Of a DNA stretch of 64,000 nt, positions 1 to 9,612 are shown piece by piece. Position numbers and translations under genes: made by a program. This stretch comes from CAZMVY01 sp964653435 (GTDB taxonomy: Bacteria; Planctomycetota; Phycisphaerae; UBA1845; PWPN01), in assembly GCA_964653435.1 (NCBI GenBank), contig CAZZFA010000008.1, positions 22,218 through 86,217 of the forward strand, written 5' to 3'. The notes beneath the pieces are model-generated. The model made no database searches and was not told the DNA's origin. It worked only from the letters and a program-made list of their open reading frames with translations. How positions within the stretch are numbered: the first letter of the stretch is position 1; every line of letters begins with the position of its first letter.

Positions 1-1
1 G

Positions 2-2974
2 ATCGAATGGGCCATGCAGGGCATCCCGGGCGTCGAGCAGATCCGCTCAATGTCGTTCTACGGCGTCTCGCAGGTGACCGTCATCTTCGACGACGACGTT
101 GACCTCTATCGTGGGCGACAGCTCGTGGCCGAGCGACTGGCCGAAGCCAAGGAGGGGCTGCCGGCTGGCGTGGGGACGCCGTTCATGGGGCCAATCTGGA
201 CCGGCCTGGGAGAGATTTACTTCTGGAGCGTGGACGCGGTTGGCCCCAAGCCCGACGGAACGCCCTACACCCCGATGGACCTCAAGACGATCCAGGAATG
301 GGTCGTCAAGCCGCAGTTGCGGTCGATCCCCGGTGTAACCGAGGTGAATACCATCGGCGGCTTTGAGAAACAGTACCACGTGCGGCCCGACCCCATGAAG
401 CTGATCTCCTACGGCATCAGCTTCCGCGACGTAATGGAGGCCCTGGCAACGAACAACATGAACGTCGGTGGCGGCTACATTGAACACGCCGGCGAACAGT
501 ACACCATTCGCTCCACCGGCCAGATCGCCGATATCGACGACATCCGCAACATCAAACTCGGCACACACGACGGGGTCGCCTACTACATCAAGGATGTTGC
601 GGAGGTCGGGCTGGGCAGCGAGCTTCGCACCGGCGCGGGAACCGCCAACGGCCAGGAAGCTGTCGTCGGCACCGCCATTCTGCTCTACGGCGAAAACAGC
701 CGAACGGTCGCCCGCCGCGTGGATGACAAGATCAAGCAAGTCGGCAAGCTGCTTCCCGAAAACGTCAAGGTGACCACGCTATACGACCGTACCTACCTCG
801 TGGACGCCACGCTGCATACGGTGAGCAAGAACCTGGCCGAAGGCGCGCTGTTGGTGATCGTGATCCTGTTCCTGATGTTGGGCAACATTCGGGCAGCCGT
901 CATCTGTGCGATGGCCATTCCGTTGGTGATGTTGATGACCATTACGGGCATGGTTCACGGCAAGATCAGCGCGAATCTGATGAGCCTGGGGGCGATCGAC
1001 TTCGGGCTCATCGTGGATGGAGCGGTGATCATCGTGGAGAACTGCCTCCGACATCTGGCGACTCGTCAGCATCAGCTTGGGCGCAAACTGACCTTGGCCG
1101 AACGCCTCGAAACGGTCTTCGCCGCCAGCAAGGAGGTACGTACGGCCACGATGTTCGGCGAGGCGATCATCATCACCGTGTACATTCCCATCCTGGCGCT
1201 GACCGGCGTGGAAGGCAAGATGTTTAGGCCGATGGCCGCAACGGTCATACTCGCCTTGGCAGCGGCATTCGTCCTGTCGCTGACCTTCATACCCGCGATG
1301 GTGGCTCTGCTCATTCGCGGCAAGGTCAAGGAGAAAGAAAACTGGATCGTACGGGCCGCCAAGGTGATCTACGCCCCCGTGCTGCGCGCAGCCGTTCGGT
1401 TCCGCTGGGCCGTCGTCATCGGTGCGGTGGCCATCCTGGTTACGACGGGCTTGATTGCCACGCGGCTCGGCAGCGAGTTCGTGCCGAAGCTCACCGAAGG
1501 AGCAATTGCGCTGCAGCCGACCCGCATGCCGAGCATTGCCTTGAGCACCAGCGCCCAGATGCAAACCTTGGTCGAGCAGGCTCTCTTGAAAGCCTTTCCG
1601 GATGAAATCGAGTCACTCTTCGCCCGCACCGGCACGTCCGAGGTCGTCACGGACGTCTGCGGGCCGGAGGTTTCCGACACATACATCATGCTCAAGCCAC
1701 GGGAGCAGTGGAAGAAGGCCAAGACCCAGCTTGAATTGACCGAGGCGATGGAAGAGGTCGTGCGCAAGATCCCCGGCCAGAACTACGAGTTTAGTCAGCC
1801 CGTCGAGCTTCGCATGAACGAACTCGTGTCCGGCGTCCGAAGCGACCTGGCGGTCAAGGTCTACGGGGACGAGATGGAGGTCATGCAGAAGTATGCCGCC
1901 ATCGTCGCGGAAGAACTCAAGAAGGTCCCCGGTGCGGAGGACATCAAGGTTGAACAAGTAGCCGGAATGCCGATGGTCACCATCGAGATCAACCGCCAGG
2001 CGGTTGCCCGGTATGGGCTGAACGTCAAGGACGTGCAGGAGGTCATCGAGATCGCCCTTGGCGGCGCCACCGCGGGGCAGGTGATCCAGGGAGACCGGCG
2101 GTTTGACCTGGTCGTTCGCTTGCCGGAGAACCTGCGCGGGAATCTGCAGGCGTTGGGTTCACTGCCGATTCCGCTGCCGAAGGCGGAAGAAGCCCCGGCT
2201 CGCATGACACGTGTTGCATACACGGAGAAGCCACAGGCCGGCTACATCCCGCTCTCGAATATCGCCAAGATCAGCATCGCCGAAGGCGCCCGGCAAATCC
2301 GCCGCGAAGACGGCAAGCGCCGCATCGTCGTGCAGTCCAACGTTCGCGGGCGCGACTTGGGCGGTTTTGTCGCCGAGGCGCAGGCCCGGATCGAGAAGAA
2401 GCTTGGCCAACTTCCCGAGGGTTACTGGCTCGGTTGGGGGGGGCAGTTCGAGCACCTGATCGCTGCCAAGCAACGGCTGGCGGTTGTGGTTCCGCTGGCC
2501 CTGGGGCTGATCGCCATTCTGCTGTTCGCCACCTTCGGCTCGATCCGCCAGGCCTTGCTTGTGTTCACCGGCGTACCCTTGGCGTTGACCGGCGGCGTGG
2601 TCGCGTTATGGCTGCGCGACATGCCTCTGTCCATCTCCGCGGGCATCGGCTTCATTGCCCTCTCCGGTGTCGCGGTGCTGAATGGCTTGGTCATGGTGAC
2701 CTTCATCAACCAGCTTCGTAAGGAGGGCACCGCCCGTGATGAGGCAATCGTGACTGGTGCCATGACCCGACTTCGGCCGGTGTTGATGACCGCCTCGGTT
2801 GCCGCTCTTGGCTTCGTGCCGATGGCCCTGGCCACCGGCATGGGCGCGGAAGTGCAAAAGCCGCTGGCCACCGTCGTCATCGGTGGCATCATCAGCAGCA
2901 CGCTGCTGACGCTTGTCGTGTTGCCCGCCTTGTACGGCTGGTTCGAGCCGCAAGCAAATGAAGACGGCCAGTAG
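2..2974 (+). CDS. czcA: RND heavy-metal efflux pump, CzcA type (5' end missing)
   Basis: Inner-membrane proton-driven pump of the heavy-metal RND family that would work with an adaptor and an outer-membrane channel to export metal ions. The reading frame is open from base 2, and the first residues match a point about 60 residues inside the family, so the N-terminus and first membrane helix lie outside the window. 990 residues are present. Helix 4 carries DFGLIVDGAVIIVEN, the motif type found in divalent-cation (Zn/Co/Cd/Ni) pumps, unlike the second RND protein at 20084. Hydrophobic clusters near residues 280-450 and 830-980 are the two membrane bundles. No adaptor or channel gene follows; these presumably lie upstream. 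The metal range is inferred from the motif only. Confidence 0.93.
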   Translation: MEWAMQGIPGVEQIRSMSFYGVSQVTVIFDDDVDLYRGRQLVAERLAEAKEGLPAGVGTPFMGPIWTGLGEIYFWSVDAVGPKPDGTPYTPMDLKTIQEWVVKPQLRSIPGVTEVNTIGGFEKQYHVRPDPMKLISYGISFRDVMEALATNNMNVGGGYIEHAGEQYTIRSTGQIADIDDIRNIKLGTHDGVAYYIKDVAEVGLGSELRTGAGTANGQEAVVGTAILLYGENSRTVARRVDDKIKQVGKLLPENVKVTTLYDRTYLVDATLHTVSKNLAEGALLVIVILFLMLGNIRAAVICAMAIPLVMLMTITGMVHGKISANLMSLGAIDFGLIVDGAVIIVENCLRHLATRQHQLGRKLTLAERLETVFAASKEVRTATMFGEAIIITVYIPILALTGVEGKMFRPMAATVILALAAAFVLSLTFIPAMVALLIRGKVKEKENWIVRAAKVIYAPVLRAAVRFRWAVVIGAVAILVTTGLIATRLGSEFVPKLTEGAIALQPTRMPSIALSTSAQMQTLVEQALLKAFPDEIESLFARTGTSEVVTDVCGPEVSDTYIMLKPREQWKKAKTQLELTEAMEEVVRKIPGQNYEFSQPVELRMNELVSGVRSDLAVKVYGDEMEVMQKYAAIVAEELKKVPGAEDIKVEQVAGMPMVTIEINRQAVARYGLNVKDVQEVIEIALGGATAGQVIQGDRRFDLVVRLPENLRGNLQALGSLPIPLPKAEEAPARMTRVAYTEKPQAGYIPLSNIAKISIAEGARQIRREDGKRRIVVQSNVRGRDLGGFVAEAQARIEKKLGQLPEGYWLGWGGQFEHLIAAKQRLAVVVPLALGLIAILLFATFGSIRQALLVFTGVPLALTGGVVALWLRDMPLSISAGIGFIALSGVAVLNGLVMVTFINQLRKEGTARDEAIVTGAMTRLRPVLMTASVAALGFVPMALATGMGAEVQKPLATVVIGGIISSTLLTLVVLPALYGWFEPQANEDGQ

Positions 2975-3010
2975 ACCTGGTGGCAGGTCACGGGATTGAG
3001 GTGCCTGCCG

Positions 3011-3490
3011 ATGAGGAAATCGACCGAGCGCAAGATGAATCTCATCGTGCTGGCCATCCTCGCTGTCAATGTGGTGGGTGGCATAGGTGTGGTCGTGCGC
3101 CGCTTCACGAGTCACCAGGACCTATTGCTGAAAGGACGAGTGACCCTCCAGACATCACCGGCCCCAGGAGTCATTCTGTGCAATGTGCGGACGTGTGCAC
3201 ATCCGCATGAGTTTGTGGTGACGGGCCATCTGGAAAGTACCGATGAGCACAACACCGGCTGGCAGGGGTCAATCACAGTGGCCATCTTGTCGCCGCAGGG
3301 TGCGATGCTCGACCGTAGAAGTGATCGGTATGTTCTTTCCCCCTCATACAAGCCTGCGGGGATGCATTTTGCCGAACGCTTCCGGACGATCCCGCCGACG
3401 GGAAGCGTGTTGCGGATTGAATGGGACCGCCCGGAACAGCCCTCAACGCAGCCAACAGCACATGGTACGGTGACCCGCCCTGGGCCATAA
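3011..3490 (+). CDS. Membrane-anchored protein of unknown function
   Basis: 159 residues with an N-terminal hydrophobic segment (about residues 9-25) followed by a soluble, probably periplasmic, domain. ATG at 3011 was chosen because TTGAGG lies 9 nt upstream. The gene starts 36 nt after the CzcA-type pump and is probably cotranscribed with it, which suggests a role beside the pump. The domain is mainly predicted beta and has two Cys (CNVRTC) that could bind metal or form a disulfide. I do not recognise a family. Confidence 0.6.
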   Translation: MRKSTERKMNLIVLAILAVNVVGGIGVVVRRFTSHQDLLLKGRVTLQTSPAPGVILCNVRTCAHPHEFVVTGHLESTDEHNTGWQGSITVAILSPQGAMLDRRSDRYVLSPSYKPAGMHFAERFRTIPPTGSVLRIEWDRPEQPSTQPTAHGTVTRPGP

Positions 3491-4056
3491 TGCCGGCGGC
3501 TTGGGGCGGATCCACTTGGGCGTAGTTCTTGCTTACCACCGGCGAGCAACGCGCCGCGATGACCGACGAGAACCAGAAGGCGCGGCTGGCGGATTCTACG
3601 AAGACCGTCAAGGGCTGCCCGCCCTGTGCCACATACGTTCCCGTCGCCGGCTTTCGCCCACAGTTCTTCAGTCAGAACGAGGGTAGCGACAGAATCCCTG
3701 CCGGGTTGGGCTTCACGTGGAGCAACGGGGTCAAGCTCGGCAAGAACGAATGAAAGCGACTCTCGATACGCCAACATGAACTCGGACGCGTACTCGCTGA
3801 GGGCGCACGTTCCCAGGCCGTGGAAGAGGCGGCCGTCGAGGTGGGAAGGCCGCCCATCTTGTCGAAAGGACTCTTGACCGTGGAGATGACAGCGGCTCGT
3901 GTGTGTCTCGTCGCTGGAGGACCACTACAATACCGTCAGAGGCCCAGACAAGCTGATGCGGTCTGACGGCCGGAAGCACGCCCAGGCGGCATTCCGTTGC
4001 CGTCCCGCCGACAAGTGACTTACACCGAGTTGCCTGCACCTCTTCGGGAGGCTGCC
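3491..4056. other. 566-nt stretch with no supported gene
   Basis: Short overlapping reading frames exist on both strands here, but none has a Shine-Dalgarno sequence or a recognisable product. An ATG at 3559 opens a 64-codon frame containing GCPPCAT, with nothing upstream to support initiation. I see no RNA gene. Confidence 0.4.
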
Positions 4057-4647
4057 ATGAAACTCCGAGAAAGCGGGATGCCCGAAGAGAGCTACTGGGA
4101 ATCGCTCTTCGATGTGACCTTGATCCTTGAACGCCTCGATATCGACGACAGGCTGAGCGATGTCATCGAACTGGGTTGTGGATACGGGACATTCACGCTC
4201 CCGGTGGCACAACGGATATCCGGTGTCCTCGACGCGTTTGACATCGATCCGGGAATGATTGAGCGCACTCGGCAGCGCGCTGCTGGGCAGAGGGTACGCA
4301 ACGTGCGTTATCACGAGCGAGATGTCTTTGCCAAAGGGTTTGGCATACCGAACGAATCACGCGATGCCTGTCTACTCTTCAACATCCTGCATTGCGAAGA
4401 ACCCCGGTGGGTCCTGAGCGAGGCAGCCAGGGTGACGAGCCCCGGCGGGGTCGTGTACGTCATTCATTGGCGTCGTGATCCGCACACCCCGCGGGGTCCC
4501 AGCATGGACATTCGGCCCAGTCCGGAGCAGATTGCCCTTTGGGCTAAGGAAACCGGCCTCGTGAGTCGAGAGGACGGCGTCATCGACTTGCCGCCATGGC
4601 ATTACGGTCTGACGTTGACGACGCCACGGCGGAGCACCGACCGGTAA
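4057..4647 (+). CDS. SAM-dependent class I methyltransferase
   Basis: 196-residue Rossmann-fold methyltransferase. Motif I is ELGCGYGTFTLPVA, motif II ends in the acidic DAFDID, motif III-like ERDVFA follows, and the FNILHCEEP segment is typical of UbiE/Tam-like enzymes. The start at 4057 has GGGAGG 5 nt upstream; the frame is open further 5' but without a better site. It ends at the stop of the convergent multicopper oxidase gene. The substrate is unknown. Position inside a metal island suggests detoxification of a metalloid or related compound, but there is no Cys-rich ArsM signature, so that is weak. Confidence 0.8.
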   Translation: MKLRESGMPEESYWESLFDVTLILERLDIDDRLSDVIELGCGYGTFTLPVAQRISGVLDAFDIDPGMIERTRQRAAGQRVRNVRYHERDVFAKGFGIPNESRDACLLFNILHCEEPRWVLSEAARVTSPGGVVYVIHWRRDPHTPRGPSMDIRPSPEQIALWAKETGLVSREDGVIDLPPWHYGLTLTTPRRSTDR

Positions 4648-6267
4648 CTACGCCTGCACCAGATAGTTCCGCATCATGCCCTGGTCCTCGTGTTCGAGGT
4701 TGTGGCAGTGGTAGAGATACAAGCCCGCATAGTCGGAGAAACGCAACATGAGCCTGACTCGCTCGCCTGGCATCAACAGCACAGTGTCCTTCCACCCCTC
4801 ATCCACATAACCATGCCGAACCGTCTCCCAGCCCGCTGCGCGGGAAGGCAGAACAGTGCGCTCCACGATCTGAAACTGGACGCCGTGGATGTGAATCGGG
4901 TGCATCATTTCCAGCATTCCGATCGTATTGACGAGTTCCCACGTTTCCAGCGTATCGAGGTGCACAACCTCGTTGGGTGCCACCTGCTCCATCTCGAACG
5001 TCCGGCCATTAAGCAGCCACCGCATCATTCCGCCCGACGACGCGGCAAACGTCCGAGGTGATGCAGCATTCTCGGCGTCCTCTGCGCGGTAGCGGTCGAT
5101 CGTCGAGAGACGCTCCGGCAGCGTGAGCGGTTCCTGTTCCTGCCGCTCGATGCGGACTCGCATGACCTCGAACGCCGCTCCGTTGGGCAGCGAGCCGCTA
5201 CTCATCCCGCCCATGCCGAGGTCGCCGCCCGAGAAAGGCAAGCTTTGCAGGCTCATCTCCGAGCCTATCTGTCGTTGCGAGAAGTCCGCCCACAGTTCGA
5301 TCCGCTCCCCTGGCGCGAGCATGACGTAATCGCGCTGCACGGGAGCTTCCAGCAGGCCGCCATCTGTTGCGATCACCCACAGCGGCGTGCCGTCGCCCCA
5401 GGCGAGTTTGTAAACACGCGAGTTGGACCCGTTGAGCAGCCGCAGTCGGTAGGCACGTGTGGCGACGGACAACGTAAAGGAAGGATGCCCGTTGACGAGA
5501 ATCTGGTTGCCCAAGACTCCGTCCGAGCCCATCATGCCCATCATCATGCCGCCGGCGGCATACACGAACTGATTGTCAGCACTGAATACCCGGTCTTGCA
5601 GCACGAGCGATATGTCATGGTCGCCCGAAGGCAGCGTGACGCCGTCCTCTTCGTCATCCGAGACGAGCAACAGCCCCGCAAGCCCCTGGTACACTTGTCG
5701 GCCGGTGCGTCCGTGCGGATGCGGGTGAAACCAGTACGTCCCAGCACGGTCGGTCACATCAAACTCATAGATGTACTCTTGTTCAGGGCCGATCGCATAC
5801 CGAGGATGCCCATCCATGTCGGCAGGAACATGCAGCCCATGCCAGTGAATGATCGTCGGCTCCGTTAGGCTGTTCGCAAGGCGTAGGCGGAGCCGCTGGC
5901 CTTTTCTGGCGCGAATAATCGGTCCGAGATAGGAGCCTGGCAGCGCTGTCACGCTGGCCGAGTCGCCCGCCAGGACCGATGCCTGGTAGGTGGCGGCACG
6001 CGTGGATCCGCCGGGCAGGATAGGAACCTCGATCTGCACCGCCTGGAGCGTCACATCCAACGCGACGCCGCCTGATCCTGGCTCCGGCCGTGCGGCTTCG
6101 TCGCTCAACGGCGGAGACACGGCGGTCCCGCAGCCGGCCGGACTGAGTGCGGTGCCACCGAGAAGCACCGCAGCGGCGCCTGCCGCCGAGGCGCGTAGAA
6201 ACTCACGTCGCTGCATGCCGGGACCGGATGATGCCGTACAGGAACTGGGGACATGATCAGTGTTCAT
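4648..6267 (-). CDS. Tat-exported multicopper oxidase (CueO/CotA-like)
   Basis: 539 residues. Multicopper oxidases oxidise cuprous ions or phenols and reduce O2 to water in the periplasm. The N-terminus has a twin-arginine signal, QRREFLRASAAGAAA. All copper-ligand motifs are present in order: HWHG near residue 140, FHPHPHG near 181, HPIHIHG near 454, and YHCHNLEHEDQGMM near 518 (type 1 site with axial Met). Met-rich loops (MMMGMMG near 240, GDLGMGGMSSG) resemble the Cu(I)-binding insert of CueO. The chosen ATG begins MNTDH; the frame extends 32 codons further. With the Met-rich lipoprotein and Cus pump nearby, cuprous oxidase is the likely job. Confidence 0.92.
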   Translation of the reverse strand: MNTDHVPSSCTASSGPGMQRREFLRASAAGAAAVLLGGTALSPAGCGTAVSPPLSDEAARPEPGSGGVALDVTLQAVQIEVPILPGGSTRAATYQASVLAGDSASVTALPGSYLGPIIRARKGQRLRLRLANSLTEPTIIHWHGLHVPADMDGHPRYAIGPEQEYIYEFDVTDRAGTYWFHPHPHGRTGRQVYQGLAGLLLVSDDEEDGVTLPSGDHDISLVLQDRVFSADNQFVYAAGGMMMGMMGSDGVLGNQILVNGHPSFTLSVATRAYRLRLLNGSNSRVYKLAWGDGTPLWVIATDGGLLEAPVQRDYVMLAPGERIELWADFSQRQIGSEMSLQSLPFSGGDLGMGGMSSGSLPNGAAFEVMRVRIERQEQEPLTLPERLSTIDRYRAEDAENAASPRTFAASSGGMMRWLLNGRTFEMEQVAPNEVVHLDTLETWELVNTIGMLEMMHPIHIHGVQFQIVERTVLPSRAAGWETVRHGYVDEGWKDTVLLMPGERVRLMLRFSDYAGLYLYHCHNLEHEDQGMMRNYLVQA

Positions 6268-6413
6268 CACACCGTGCCTTCTGTTATCAACAACTGAAGA
6301 AGTAATGATTGCATCCAGCGACCTTGTCGTATCCTGCAACCTCAGGGGATTGACAGACGGCATCGGCGATAGTGTGACACCGTTGTCGTTATCCGCGTGC
6401 TTCGCATTGTGTG

Positions 6414-7094
6414 CTACGGCATCATGTTCCCGCCGCCGGTGTTCCCCATCATGCCGCCGGATTGCATATGAGTTTGCATCGCCTCGCTCATGAGGATCAG
6501 TTCATTCGTATTCCCGTTGCCGTTCAGATCGTCCGTGTCGGGTGTCAGGTACATGTGGTAGGTCGCTCCACACGCATAATCCATGCCCATGAACCCCGGA
6601 ACCGTCATCATATTGCTGACCTGCTGCCCATCGGCCAGAACGCAGCCCACGCCGCCGGGTGTATCGAGTGGACCGGCACCGACAATTTCCGCGCACGGGA
6701 TCTGCACTTCCGTCTCGCCGCCGGCCGGGACATTCACGTCCTGAGTCTTCTCGGTCGAGCCATCGAGGCTTGAGAAGTGCGTTACGTGAAAGGTACAGTT
6801 CTGAAGAGCCTGATTGTGGAGCATGACCGTCATCATGCTGCCCGGGCTGGCCAGATTCGTCTGTGAGTTGAATCCCATGTGTGGCATGCCGTTTTGCAGA
6901 TAGCCCGACATCTGCATGCCGCCAAAGCCACTCGCCCCGCCGATTCGGGAAGCCACCTCCGTAGCCTTAGCGGCTACCGTTGCCGCCGAGTCCGAACCAT
7001 CGCCGGCAGGCAATACCGAACCGGGCGTACATCCCTGGGCTGCGAGTGACACGACAATAGATCCGACCACGACGAACGATGTCCAGAATTTCAT
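6414..7094 (-). CDS. Met-rich lipoprotein, putative copper-binding
   Basis: 226-residue protein with a lipoprotein signal (SLAAQGC lipobox near residue 22), so it is probably anchored in the outer membrane or periplasm. The mature part has Met-rich tracts (GGMQMSG near the N-terminus, SGGMMGNTGGGNMMP at the end), two or more Cys and a DTDDLNGNGNTNEL segment resembling a calcium-binding loop. GGAGAG precedes the ATG. It lies just upstream of the multicopper oxidase on the same strand, probably in one unit, which suggests copper capture for the oxidase. No named family recognised. Confidence 0.7.
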   Translation of the reverse strand: MKFWTSFVVVGSIVVSLAAQGCTPGSVLPAGDGSDSAATVAAKATEVASRIGGASGFGGMQMSGYLQNGMPHMGFNSQTNLASPGSMMTVMLHNQALQNCTFHVTHFSSLDGSTEKTQDVNVPAGGETEVQIPCAEIVGAGPLDTPGGVGCVLADGQQVSNMMTVPGFMGMDYACGATYHMYLTPDTDDLNGNGNTNELILMSEAMQTHMQSGGMMGNTGGGNMMP

Positions 7095-7636
7095 TTGTTC
7101 TCTCCGTGCATACTGAGTGAGTGGCGGCAACGGCCACGCCGATGCTCGCATCTCGAAAGTTGGATGCCGGACAGGCAGTGCTTCTTCCCTGAAGTTGCGA
7201 AAACCATGCGCGCCATAGCCCTCAATTATAGCGCGCGGTCCTCAATCCTCAGCCGCAGGCCATGCAGGCCGATGTTCATTTGGAGCCCCACGCGCTAGCC
7301 AGCACGGCTGACTTCCGCGATGAAATGTCTCAATTGCGAGCGCTGTCCCGTCCGTCATCTTCGTGGATGGCTGCGCCCGGGGCCGCCCGAGTAATCCGAT
7401 ATGCCGAAACGAGAACCGCACCGGCGGGTGTCGGCGTCCCCTGCGCAGAGGCGCAAACACAAACGAGTAGCCGCGCTGACGAACACTCAGCAACGACAAC
7501 TCGTTCACTTCAAACTGGGCGGCGCTCCGGCGACAGCATACGCCATATCTGCCCCAACCCGCTCACCGGCCTGAAAGGCGTTTTAGTCGCTGTCTGGCGG
7601 GCGGAGGGCGGGCCGTCAACGACGGCATCTGTGAAC
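7095..7636. other. 542-nt stretch with no supported gene
   Basis: Both strands have short open frames without ribosome sites or familiar domains. It should contain the promoter of the Met-rich lipoprotein/oxidase unit and the end of the Cys-rich lipoprotein transcript, but I could not pin either to a clear motif. Confidence 0.4.
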
Positions 7637-7981
7637 TCAGGACTTCGTCTTCGGCGGCAGGCACTTGTCGCACTCGACGCCTTCCGGTGCACACTTAGAG
7701 CATTTGAACATCGGCTTGCCATGCTGCGCGTAGATCGTCGCCTCGGTATCGCAGTCCGGGCACATGTGCTTCTTGACGATGTGGCTTTGGGACCATTGGG
7801 CACCTTTGCCATACTGTTGGCGCACGGTCTTGACCTGGTCATAGCACTTCTGGCATGCCATCACATGGCCGTCCTGTTGTTTAGCCATCCGGTGGGCACC
7901 GGTACTCTCGCATCCGGCAAGCAGGAGGACAGCGCTACCGGTGAGAGCTGCTACTAACGCGAAGCAGATAGATCGTTTCAT
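7637..7981 (-). CDS. Cys-rich lipoprotein with four CxxC motifs (paralogue of 13438)
   Basis: 114 residues: a signal peptide ending in LLLAGC (lipobox), then CQKC, CPDC, CSKC and CDKC separated by His/Lys-rich spacers. This layout suggests metal binding outside the cytoplasm. The start has AAGGAG 7 nt upstream. A second copy of the same architecture is at 13438, on the other side of the sigma-factor and signalling genes. A metal buffer or sensor of the island is the inference; the family is not one I can name. Confidence 0.7.
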   Translation of the reverse strand: MKRSICFALVAALTGSAVLLLAGCESTGAHRMAKQQDGHVMACQKCYDQVKTVRQQYGKGAQWSQSHIVKKHMCPDCDTEATIYAQHGKPMFKCSKCAPEGVECDKCLPPKTKS

Positions 7982-8047
7982 GAGGAACTCCTTCCGTAAA
8001 GGCGAAAGCAGGTAGACCAACACTGTGCTGGCCCACCCCTCTTCATA

Positions 8048-8926
8048 TCAGGGATGATGGTCGTGCCCATCGCGTGTGCCGGTGAACTGAGGGGCGACTG
8101 CGGCAAACACCGCGGGCAACTCCGATTCGACATTGAGGGTGCTCAGGATGCAGTGACACGTGGTCGGATCGGTGAAGTGAACGAGCTTCCAGGATCCTAT
8201 ATCGATCCTGTGGCCATAATGGTTTCCAACAAGGCACGGCATCTCCTTATGCACCCCCACGTTCTCTCTGTTCACCGGCGTGTGAAAGAAAACAATCAAC
8301 GGTCCGTTCTCGCCTTGATACCAGGCGGCAACCCCTGGCGAGACGCCGAACTGAAGCTGGTACACCTTGTCGAGCCGGTATCTCCCGGGTAGCTCGGCGG
8401 GGAGCGCGAAGCTCAGACCGGGTGCAACACGGGTGGCCGCCTTGGGATCGATCTGCTGACCACCGTAGTAGCTGAGGAATCGTTGGAACGACGCCGCAAC
8501 GTCATTGGTCACTCCATCGAGCAACACGGAATAGTCGATGGTCGCGGCGCTGGCTGTAGGAGTCTCGGAGGTGAGCCATATGCCTGCAAGAAGTCCACCT
8601 CCGATCAGGATTGCTACGCTGGCGGCGGCTGTCAGGGGCCTGCGAAAGAACTGGAAAACACGGCGACGATGAGGTGTCTGCGGAGCTGGCGCGGACAATC
8701 CCTGTTCGATCGCCGACCACAAGGGCGGCGAGGAGGCGGCCTCGAAGTCCCCGCCGAACGCACGAAGGCGGTCCGCCAGTACCTGCAGCCGCTCCAACTC
8801 GGCTGTACAGGAACTACAAGCCCGAAGGTGTTCCTCCAGCGATGTGCGTTCGTGGACGGACAGTTCGCCATCCAGCAGAGCGCCGATCTTGTCTTGAATT
8901 GCCTTGCAGTCCATGGTCGTAGTCAC
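8048..8926 (-). CDS. Anti-sigma factor with zinc-finger (zf-HC2) domain
   Basis: 292-residue single-pass membrane protein expected to sequester the ECF sigma factor encoded immediately upstream. The N-terminal zinc-binding anti-sigma domain has the HxxxCxxC core (HLRACSSC, near residue 33-40) preceded by LLDGELSVHE. A membrane segment follows at about residues 103-120, and then a 160-residue sensor domain rich in His near its end (DGHDHHP). GTG at 8926 opens the frame; an ATG four codons later is equally possible. The metal-rich setting suggests that the extracytoplasmic domain responds to metal or envelope stress. Confidence 0.85.
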   Translation of the reverse strand: MTTTMDCKAIQDKIGALLDGELSVHERTSLEEHLRACSSCTAELERLQVLADRLRAFGGDFEAASSPPLWSAIEQGLSAPAPQTPHRRRVFQFFRRPLTAAASVAILIGGGLLAGIWLTSETPTASAATIDYSVLLDGVTNDVAASFQRFLSYYGGQQIDPKAATRVAPGLSFALPAELPGRYRLDKVYQLQFGVSPGVAAWYQGENGPLIVFFHTPVNRENVGVHKEMPCLVGNHYGHRIDIGSWKLVHFTDPTTCHCILSTLNVESELPAVFAAVAPQFTGTRDGHDHHP

Positions 8927-8983
8927 TTCGACCGCATGGGTCGTTAGCGAATGCCTACCGCCTCGTCGTTCGTTTCTGACGCC

Positions 8984-9562
8984 TCAACCACCTTCCTCAG
9001 TATTGGATGCCGGCGACCCGTCGTCTCTTCCGGTGGTTATCGGTGCTTCCGGAGCCAGGATATCGCGCAGCTTCCGCCGCGTACGGTTCAATTCGGAGCC
9101 AATGGTCCCGGATGGCTTGCCAAGAACATCGGCCATCTCCGCATAGCTCAGTCCCTCGAAATAACGCAGTACAATCAGGGCTCGCTCGTCGCCGGACAAT
9201 CGCGCCAAGGCATCCGCAACGTCCAGCTTGGCGTTGGAAATCGCCGTCGCGGAGTTCACGACGATGTCTTGCCTTGCCTCCATCTCTCGTCTGCCGCGCC
9301 TCTTCTCCTGGCGAAGGAACTGCAACGCCTCGTTGACCGCAACTCGGTAAACCCATGTTGCCACGCGAGATGCGCCGTCAAACTGATCGATGTTCTGAAA
9401 GACCCGGATATAGGTCCCCTGCGTCAGGTCCGAAGCGTCTTCCTGGTTGTGGGTCATCTTCAGGAGAAGGCGATAGATACGATCGCACGTTTGCGCATAC
9501 AGCTCGCGCTGGGCGTCCCGATCGCCTTGACGACAGCGTTCGACGAGCTGGCTCTCGGTCAT
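8984..9562 (-). CDS. ECF-family RNA polymerase sigma factor
   Basis: 192 residues with region 2 (DASDLTQGTYIRVFQNI, then ATWVYRVAVNEALQFLR) and a region 4 helix-turn-helix (LSYAEMADVLGKPSGTIGSE). The ATG chosen gives MTESQLVERC, the usual beginning of ECF factors; the longer frame upstream is not needed. The anti-sigma gene follows 57 nt downstream, the standard pair layout. Likely targets are the metal-resistance genes on either side, but I could not identify a shared promoter motif with confidence. This gene is firm evidence that the flanking DNA is bacterial. Confidence 0.92.
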   Translation of the reverse strand: MTESQLVERCRQGDRDAQRELYAQTCDRIYRLLLKMTHNQEDASDLTQGTYIRVFQNIDQFDGASRVATWVYRVAVNEALQFLRQEKRRGRREMEARQDIVVNSATAISNAKLDVADALARLSGDERALIVLRYFEGLSYAEMADVLGKPSGTIGSELNRTRRKLRDILAPEAPITTGRDDGSPASNTEEGG

Positions 9563-9612
9563 AAGACCTCGGCGAAGTTGGCAGGCCTGCGTCCTGCCGA
9601 CGGTGAACCCGC